Shown here: one piece after another, positions 32,137 to 37,406 of the stretch
Layout: each line of letters opens with the position of its first letter
Position numbering within the stretch: position 1 is the first letter of the stretch
Source: an uncultured Alteromonadales bacterium
Lineage (GTDB): Bacteria; Pseudomonadota; Gammaproteobacteria; Pseudomonadales; Cellvibrionaceae
Assembly: GCA_937864365.1 (NCBI GenBank)
Contig: CALMJT010000023.1
Coordinates: forward strand, 1-37,406
Reading direction: 5' to 3'
DNA: 37,406 nucleotides
Translations under genes and position numbers: made by a program
Notes under the pieces: generated by a model
The model's input: only the letters and a program-made list of their open reading frames with translations
Told to the model about the DNA's origin: nothing
Database searches by the model: none

Positions 32137-33558
32137 TTGATCGGTAATTTTGCACTTAAGACGTTTTTAAGCTGTCCTGCAGAGCAATCCACGCAATCTA
32201 ACGCTGGCGGTGACGCTTCCCAGCGCTCCAGACCTCGACGCCCACGTCGGCGCAAACGCACTAAAGATTCATGGGATATTGCTCAATTTCAGGTTGAACC
32301 TGCTCCAGGCAAAACGCGCTTTCATGATCTTGATTTGCCCGATGAACTGATGCACGCCATATTCGATCTCGGATTCCAATACTGCTCTCCCATTCAAGCT
32401 CAGTCACTTCCTTACACCCTCGACGGCCAAGATCTGGTCGGTAAAGCGCAAACCGGTACCGGTAAAACAGCGGCATTTCTGATTGGCATCATCGAAGATC
32501 TGCTTCGTAATCCCATTGAACAAGAACGCTATGTTGGTGAAGCCCGTGCACTTATTTTAGCGCCGACCCGCGAGTTGGTTTTGCAAATTGCAGACGACGC
32601 CGAAAACCTCGTTAAGTACACAGATCTTAAGGTTCATGCGCTAGTGGGTGGTATGGATTACCAGAAGCAACAGGATCGCTTGAATTCAAATTTGGTCGAT
32701 ATTCTGGTTGCCACACCGGGTCGGTTGCTCGATTTTGTCGGCAATAACGATGTGTATCTGGATTTGGTTGAGATTCTGGTTATCGACGAAGCCGACCGTA
32801 TGCTGGACATGGGTTTTATTCCCCAAGTGCGTCGCATTGTTCGTGCGACTCCACCTAAAACTCATCGTCAAACCCTGTTGTTCTCAGCAACCTTCACTGA
32901 TGAAGTGATCAATCTTACCGAACAGTGGACCGATGATGCGGTGACTGTCGAGATTGAGCCGGAAAGCGTTGCTACTGATACAGTAACCCAGCATGTGTAT
33001 TTGGTTTCTACCGAAGAAAAATTCACGCTGTTGTACAATCTTTTAAAAACCGAAGATGTAGAAAGTTTGATTGTGTTTGCTAATCGTCGCGATGAATGTC
33101 GGGATCTACACCATCGGTTACTCGAACACGATATCGACGCTGGACTGCTCAGCGGAGAGATTTCACAAAACAAACGCGTTAGAACGCTCGATAAGTTTAA
33201 GTCTGGTAAGTCCAAAGTCTTGGTCGCAACCGATGTTGCTGGCCGCGGTATTCACATTGATGGCATTAGTCACGTGGTGAATTTTACCTTGCCAGAAGAG
33301 CCGGAAGATTACGTACACCGCATTGGTCGTACCGGAAGAGCGGGGCGTCATGGCACATCGATCAGTTTTGCCTGTGAAGATGACGCGATGCGTTTGGAGC
33401 CCATTCAAGAGTTGTTGGGTGAACCCATTGTGTGCGAGCAGCCGCCCGAATCGCTACTTGCGGCTGTGCCTTATGTTGAGCCCAGACCCCGCGAGATGAG
33501 CGAGTCGAATCAGCAGCGTCGTCCAAGACGCAGCAGCAGAAGACCTTCTAATCGCTAG
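32137..33558 (+). CDS. rhlB: DEAD-box ATP-dependent RNA helicase RhlB
   Basis: The 473-residue protein has the full set of helicase motifs: Q motif PIQAQ, motif I AQTGTGKT (104-111), [13 protein letters not shown] (217-220), SAT (from 250), and [10 protein letters not shown] in domain 2. A basic N-terminal tail ([12 protein letters not shown] near 32-43) and a basic C-terminus ([13 protein letters not shown]) probably bind RNA. RhlB-type helicases unwind structured RNA with the RNase E degradosome. The start is TTG at 32137, chosen for the strong AGGAGAG six bases before it. RhlB is the best fit by overall form, though RhlE-like assignment cannot be fully excluded. Confidence 0.88.
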   Translation: MIGNFALKTFLSCPAEQSTQSNAGGDASQRSRPRRPRRRKRTKDSWDIAQFQVEPAPGKTRFHDLDLPDELMHAIFDLGFQYCSPIQAQSLPYTLDGQDLVGKAQTGTGKTAAFLIGIIEDLLRNPIEQERYVGEARALILAPTRELVLQIADDAENLVKYTDLKVHALVGGMDYQKQQDRLNSNLVDILVATPGRLLDFVGNNDVYLDLVEILVIDEADRMLDMGFIPQVRRIVRATPPKTHRQTLLFSATFTDEVINLTEQWTDDAVTVEIEPESVATDTVTQHVYLVSTEEKFTLLYNLLKTEDVESLIVFANRRDECRDLHHRLLEHDIDAGLLSGEISQNKRVRTLDKFKSGKSKVLVATDVAGRGIHIDGISHVVNFTLPEEPEDYVHRIGRTGRAGRHGTSISFACEDDAMRLEPIQELLGEPIVCEQPPESLLAAVPYVEPRPREMSESNQQRRPRRSSRRPSNR

Positions 33559-33571
33559 TTGCTGTTAAATA

Positions 33572-33597
33572 GCTACTCACCGTATTTGGTGAGTAGC
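33572..33597. terminator. Perfect 10-bp hairpin between convergent rhlB and cysZ
   Basis: GCTACTCACC (33572-33581) pairs exactly with GGTGAGTAGC (33588-33597) around a six-base loop. It lies 14 bases after the rhlB stop and 14 before the cysZ stop. T-runs are short, but its position fits a shared bidirectional terminator. Confidence 0.65.
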
Positions 33598-33610
33598 GTG
33601 TTTCACGCCA

Positions 33611-34375
33611 TCAAATTAATCGCGCCGTTGGTTTTTCGTTAATCCACAACATTGTGCCGCCAATGACCGCCGCAGGTAGCACAAAAATATTCAGTAACGG
33701 TATCATCGAACCCAACACAACCAGTGAACCAAAACCCCACGCACTGAAGCGTTTCTCGGCTAAGCCTTCCCTAAAATACGTAAATGCTAACTGGTGGTTA
33801 TCCGCGCAATAATCGCAATATTGAATTGCCATTGACCAAGCCGCCCACAAAAACAGCAGAACCGGTACAAAAAACTGAGCCAGAGGAATAAAGCTGAGGA
33901 TAAAGGCGCCGATGGTGATCAAAATACCTCGACTGATAAAGTACCAAAGTTTAACCAGTTCTCGGCCAAGGGTGCGAATGATCATCGACAATACAGATTC
34001 GGGCGGCGGTGCTTTGCCCGTTAAATAAACTTCGACTTTTTCGGCCAAAAATCCGTAAAAGGGCGCGGCGATAATATTGGTGATAATGCTGAAGCAGTAT
34101 CCGTAGAGAACAATACCGATAAACGCAGAAATAATTGAAATAAACAGCGCTAGGGTTTGTTTGATGCTTGAAAGCCAGTCCCAATCTGGAATCAGCGCCA
34201 CCACAGATGCAACCGCGTCGTCGAAGTAGTTATACATCAAGCTGGTTAGGGCGATAAATATTACGATGTTGATCATCAGCGGCACGATTAAAAATAATCG
34301 AAACTGCGGTTTAAGCAGCAATTTTGCGCCGTCGATTAGGTAACTCGCTCCAGTAATTAAATTTCCGCTAGCCAA
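33611..34375 (-). CDS. cysZ: Sulfate transporter CysZ
   Basis: The 254-residue EI24-domain membrane protein matches CysZ, which mediates sulfate uptake for cysteine synthesis. The N-terminal GASYLIDGAKLLLKPQFRLFLIVPL block, quoted as family signature, leads into about six membrane segments, with NIIAAPFYGFLAEKVE near 104-119 and WFYISRG-type residues near 145. The start codon is TTG, with AAAGGA at six bases. It stands alone, with its 3' end facing rhlB. No cys genes are adjacent. Confidence 0.9.
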   Translation of the reverse strand: MASGNLITGASYLIDGAKLLLKPQFRLFLIVPLMINIVIFIALTSLMYNYFDDAVASVVALIPDWDWLSSIKQTLALFISIISAFIGIVLYGYCFSIITNIIAAPFYGFLAEKVEVYLTGKAPPPESVLSMIIRTLGRELVKLWYFISRGILITIGAFILSFIPLAQFFVPVLLFLWAAWSMAIQYCDYCADNHQLAFTYFREGLAEKRFSAWGFGSLVVLGSMIPLLNIFVLPAAVIGGTMLWINEKPTARLI

Positions 34376-34606
34376 GGTAAGTCCTTTAAATGTGGAGTGT
34401 GGATAGACACGTTTTCAGACGATGTAACGTAATAGTTGGTTGCAGAGATTTCTTTGACGTGATGTTTAGTTGTCTTAGAACTGCTTAAGTGATGTGAATG
34501 CATTCAGAGAATAAACTGGGGAGCAGTGTAGGCTACCGCCAGATTATTCGATAACCTCAAGCGGTCAACCCAGCATTGAATAGGGTCGCTTGAGGCAATT
34601 CGGAGC

Positions 34607-34903
34607 CTATTGGGCGCCGTTTTGTTCTAATACTTCCGCGTAGTCATCACCTAGGCGATGGGTTTTTACTTGAGCCAGCAAGGTTTGACCTTCTGGATTG
34701 GTCGCATTGATGTTACGTCCTTCTTCTTTGAAAAACTCAAGGAAGGTTGCGAAGTTCTCAACGTTCATACCGCGATACGCTTTTTCAAGTACGTGAAAAT
34801 CAGGATCAACTCCTTCTGGAGCTTGGAACAATAAAAAGCTTTTTACGCGCTCGTTATCGAATACTTCGCCAAGTACTTTTTGTTTGTCTTTCTTTAAAGC
34901 CAT
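34607..34903 (-). CDS. PA4642-family small protein
   Basis: The 98-residue protein matches the PA4642 family, found in Pseudomonas and relatives without a known function. Its visible pattern is MALKKDKQKVLGEVFDNERVKSFL, given here as N-terminal signature, then DPDFHVLEKAYRGM and FATFLEFFKEEGRN. It is soluble, helical and charged, with no cysteines or membrane segments. AAGGACG lies nine bases before the ATG. It sits just downstream of the gatB terminator on the same strand, so it probably has its own promoter. Confidence 0.85.
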   Translation of the reverse strand: MALKKDKQKVLGEVFDNERVKSFLLFQAPEGVDPDFHVLEKAYRGMNVENFATFLEFFKEEGRNINATNPEGQTLLAQVKTHRLGDDYAEVLEQNGAQ

Positions 34904-34918
34904 GTTACGTCCTTAACT

Positions 34919-34947
34919 TAAAAAGCCCGGTACGAAGTTTACCGGGC
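34919..34947 (-). terminator. Intrinsic terminator after gatB
   Basis: On the minus strand, GCCCGGTA (34947-34940) pairs with TACCGGGC (34932-34925) around a seven-base loop, followed by five T residues (34924-34920). It ends the gat operon about 50 bases after the gatB stop. Confidence 0.88.
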
Positions 34948-34999
34948 GAGGTATTTGGGAAAATACTGAATCGACTTCAATAAAGTTCGTCGGCAATTC

Positions 35000-36451
35000 C
35001 TAAAGTAATTTGTCGAGCTTATCCAACAATATTTGATTGATTGCTTGTGGGTTGGCCTGTCCTTGTGACGCTTTCATAATTTGGCCAACAAAGTAGCCAA
35101 GCATTTTCGGGCGTTTATCGGGTTCGGCGTTGCGATAGTTATCAACTTGTTTGGGTGAGGCGGCGATAACGTCGTCGGCCATTTTTTCTAGGGCGCTGGT
35201 ATCGGAAACCTGTTTTAAACCTTTCGATTCGATAACAGAGTCGGCATCACTGCCTTCTTTCGCCCACAAAGCATCAAAAACCTGCTTGGCAATTTTACTC
35301 GAAATGGTGCCGTCTTTGGTTCTTTCAATTACGCCAGCAAGCTGCGCGGCACTGACAGGACTTTGCTTGATGCTGATGTCATCGGCATTCAAGCGCGCCG
35401 ATAGCTCACCCATAATCCAGTTTGCCGACTGTTTCGCGTCTTCAGTAAGCTTGGTGAGTTCTTCAAAGTAAGCGCTGATATCGGCATTTGCAGCCAAAAT
35501 TCCCGCATCGTAATTGTTCAAAGAATACTGTTGCTTGAATCGCTCAGTGCGAGCTTCTGGAAGCTCCGGCATAGAGGCGCGAATTGCTTCAATGTATTCG
35601 TCATCAATAACAACCGGCAACAAATCAGGGCAGGGGAAGTAGCGGTAGTCGTTGGCTTCTTCTTTTGAGCGCATACTGCGAGCGGTGCGAGTATCGCCAT
35701 CGTACAAGCGCGTTTCTTGAATAACTTCGCCGCCATCTTCGAGAATGTCGATTTGGCGCTCAACTTCAAGCGCAATGGCCTCTTCCATAAACTTAAATGA
35801 GTTTAAGTTTTTGGTTTCGGTACGGGTACCAAAAGGCTCGTGGGGTTTGTGGACCGAAATGTTCACGTCAAAACGCATTGAGCCTTGGCTCATTTCGCCG
35901 TCACAAATACCTAAAGACGTCACCAACCCGTGCAGTTTTTTGGCAAAGGCTACGGCCTCTTCGGCGCTGCGCATATCGGGTTCGGACACAATCTCAATCA
36001 GTGGCGTACCAGCGCGGTTGAGGTCGATACCACTCATGCCATGAAAATCTTCGTGCAGCGATTTACCGGCGTCTTCTTCGATGTGTGCGTGATGGATACG
36101 AATTTGTTTGGTCGAGCCATCATCCAGAGTAATTTCTACGATACCTGGGCCAACAATTGGCTTGGCTAGCTGCGTAGTTTGGTAACCCTTTGGAAGATCG
36201 GGGTAAAAATAGTTTTTGCGTTCAAAAACAGACTCTTTGCCGATTTCGGCACCAATGCCTAAACCGAACATTACCGCGTAGCGAAAGGCTTGCTCGTTGG
36301 CAACCGGAAGTGTACCCGGCATGGCAAGGTCAACAGCCGATGCTTGAGTGTTGGGCTCAGCACCAAAAGCGGTGCTGGACGCAGAAAAGAGTTTTGATTG
36401 AGTGGCCAATTGGACGTGAACCTCAAGGCCGATAACGGTTTCCCATGTCAT
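35000..36451 (-). CDS. gatB: Aspartyl/glutamyl-tRNA amidotransferase subunit B
   Basis: The 483-residue GatB is part of the GatCAB complex, which converts Glu-tRNA-Gln or Asp-tRNA-Asn to the amide form using ammonia from GatA. The N-terminal kinase-like domain has [18 protein letters not shown] and [11 protein letters not shown], with [10 protein letters not shown] near residue 157. The C-terminal helical tail domain (about 330-483) contacts tRNA. AAGGAGA lies 8-9 bases before the ATG, and 12 bases separate it from gatA. Confidence 0.97.
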   Translation of the reverse strand: MTWETVIGLEVHVQLATQSKLFSASSTAFGAEPNTQASAVDLAMPGTLPVANEQAFRYAVMFGLGIGAEIGKESVFERKNYFYPDLPKGYQTTQLAKPIVGPGIVEITLDDGSTKQIRIHHAHIEEDAGKSLHEDFHGMSGIDLNRAGTPLIEIVSEPDMRSAEEAVAFAKKLHGLVTSLGICDGEMSQGSMRFDVNISVHKPHEPFGTRTETKNLNSFKFMEEAIALEVERQIDILEDGGEVIQETRLYDGDTRTARSMRSKEEANDYRYFPCPDLLPVVIDDEYIEAIRASMPELPEARTERFKQQYSLNNYDAGILAANADISAYFEELTKLTEDAKQSANWIMGELSARLNADDISIKQSPVSAAQLAGVIERTKDGTISSKIAKQVFDALWAKEGSDADSVIESKGLKQVSDTSALEKMADDVIAASPKQVDNYRNAEPDKRPKMLGYFVGQIMKASQGQANPQAINQILLDKLDKLL

Positions 36452-36463
36452 CGCTGTGTCTCC

Positions 36464-37406
36464 TTAGTCCAAGTCTGGCGCGGTAAGTTTGTGGAAATCG
36501 GTGGTTAGTTGGAACTGATGGGCAAGATTGAGCAGTTTTCCTTCAGAAAATGCCGGGCCGATCATTTGTAGGCCAACCGGTTTATTTTCAACCAAGCCAC
36601 ACGGAATCGATAGACCCGGAAGACCCGCCAAGTTAGTCGCAATGGTGTAGATGTCTTCAAGATACATGGCGACGGGGTCTGCACCTTTAGAGCCAAACTT
36701 AAATGCAGGCGTGGTGCAGGTGGGGCCCATGATTACGTCAACGTCTTTAAAGGCGTCATCAAAGTCTTGTTTAACAAGACGGCGAACCTGCTGAGCTTTG
36801 TTGTAATAGGCATCAAAGTAACCCGCTGACAGCGCGTAGGTGCCTACCAGAATACGTCGTTTAACTTCATCACCAAATGCTTCGGCGCGGCTGCGACGGT
36901 ATAAATCTTTGAGGTCTTCTGGGTTTTCACAGCGATAGCCGTAACGAACACCATCAAAGCGCGACAGGTTAGCTGAACACTCCGCCGGTGCAATGACGTA
37001 GTACGCCGGAACCGAAAGGTGCGTGTGTGGCAGGCTGATTTCTTTGATTTTTGCGCCAAACTTTTCGAATTGATCGATAGCCTCTTGAACTAAGGCGGCA
37101 ACTTCAATTTTTAAACCATCGCCAAAGTATTCTTTAGGAACACCAATGGTCACGCCTTCAATCTTCTCGGCAAGATTTTCAGAGTAGTTACTTCTAGGTA
37201 CATCAACGCTGGTGCTGTCTTTTCGATCGAAGCTAATCAATGTGTTAAGCATGATTGCCGCATCTTCGGCACTGCGTGTAAGAACACCGGCTTGGTCTAA
37301 GCTTGAGGCGAAGGCGATCATTCCCCAGCGCGATGCGGCACCGTAGGTTGGTTTAATGCCGGTCAAACCACAGTGGCTGGCGGGCTGGCGAATAGAGCCG
37401 CCGGTA
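36464..37406 (-). CDS. gatA: Aspartyl/glutamyl-tRNA amidotransferase subunit A, 5' part outside window
   Basis: The visible 313 or so C-terminal residues match GatA, the amidase that frees ammonia from glutamine. The frame is open to the window edge. The first visible residues are [13 protein letters not shown], which carry the nucleophilic serine of the amidase signature. [30 protein letters not shown] and [11 protein letters not shown] follow. The lysine and cis-serine of the triad lie beyond the edge. Expected upstream is gatC. Confidence 0.96.
   Translation of the reverse strand, partial: TGGSIRQPASHCGLTGIKPTYGAASRWGMIAFASSLDQAGVLTRSAEDAAIMLNTLISFDRKDSTSVDVPRSNYSENLAEKIEGVTIGVPKEYFGDGLKIEVAALVQEAIDQFEKFGAKIKEISLPHTHLSVPAYYVIAPAECSANLSRFDGVRYGYRCENPEDLKDLYRRSRAEAFGDEVKRRILVGTYALSAGYFDAYYNKAQQVRRLVKQDFDDAFKDVDVIMGPTCTTPAFKFGSKGADPVAMYLEDIYTIATNLAGLPGLSIPCGLVENKPVGLQMIGPAFSEGKLLNLAHQFQLTTDFHKLTAPDLD

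Overview
The window looks like a chromosomal segment of a marine gammaproteobacterium, most probably from the Cellvibrionales or a pseudomonad-like relative. The evidence is the gene order. The block ychF-pth-rplY-prs-tRNAGln-ispE-lolB-TPR lipoprotein, read leftward, faces hemA-prfA-prmC-moeB, read rightward. This matches the arrangement I know from Pseudomonas. RhlB, CysZ, a PA4642-type small protein and gatB/gatA follow. Base composition is moderate, with visibly AT-rich intergenic regions. The species cannot be fixed from the sequence alone.

Layout. From 1 to about 4.5 kb is an accessory region: a DUF924 gene bracketed by two inverted copies of a structured repeat, then an FMN-dependent alpha-hydroxy-acid (lactate-type) dehydrogenase with a divergent FadR/GntR-type regulator and two matching operators, an RraA-family protein and a small tautomerase. 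From 5.1 to 8.9 kb is a large secreted nuclease (lamin-tail, OB-fold, EEP nuclease, two Ig-like domains, C-terminal sorting tail), overlapped by a small CPBP-type glutamic intramembrane protease that is probably its dedicated processing enzyme. From 8.9 to 12.2 kb is a molybdenum-flavoured segment: modB and modC without modA, an unrecognised acidic protein behind a candidate FNR/Anr box, and a small NifX/NifB-C-domain protein. From 12.2 to 17.2 kb is an AT-rich accessory block: a KAP-family P-loop NTPase with an in-frame 9-bp microsatellite, then two overlapping genes of unknown function. It ends next to tRNA-Met.

From 17.4 to 29.4 kb is core machinery: ribosome-associated YchF, peptidyl-tRNA hydrolase, L25, PRPP synthetase, tRNA-Gln, isoprenoid and lipoprotein biogenesis genes, then tetrapyrrole synthesis, release factor 1, its methylase and MoeB. 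From 29.4 to 32 kb a MATE exporter and a DoxX membrane protein sit between further copies of the structured repeat. From 32 kb to the end are rhlB, cysZ, the PA4642-type gene and gatB/gatA, with gatA running off the right edge.

The most notable items are the structured repeat family (about eight full or partial copies, all beside accessory genes), the nuclease and intramembrane protease pair, and the KAP NTPase plus two-gene block. The last is the best candidate here for an undescribed defence or conflict system, although nothing in the sequence proves that role.
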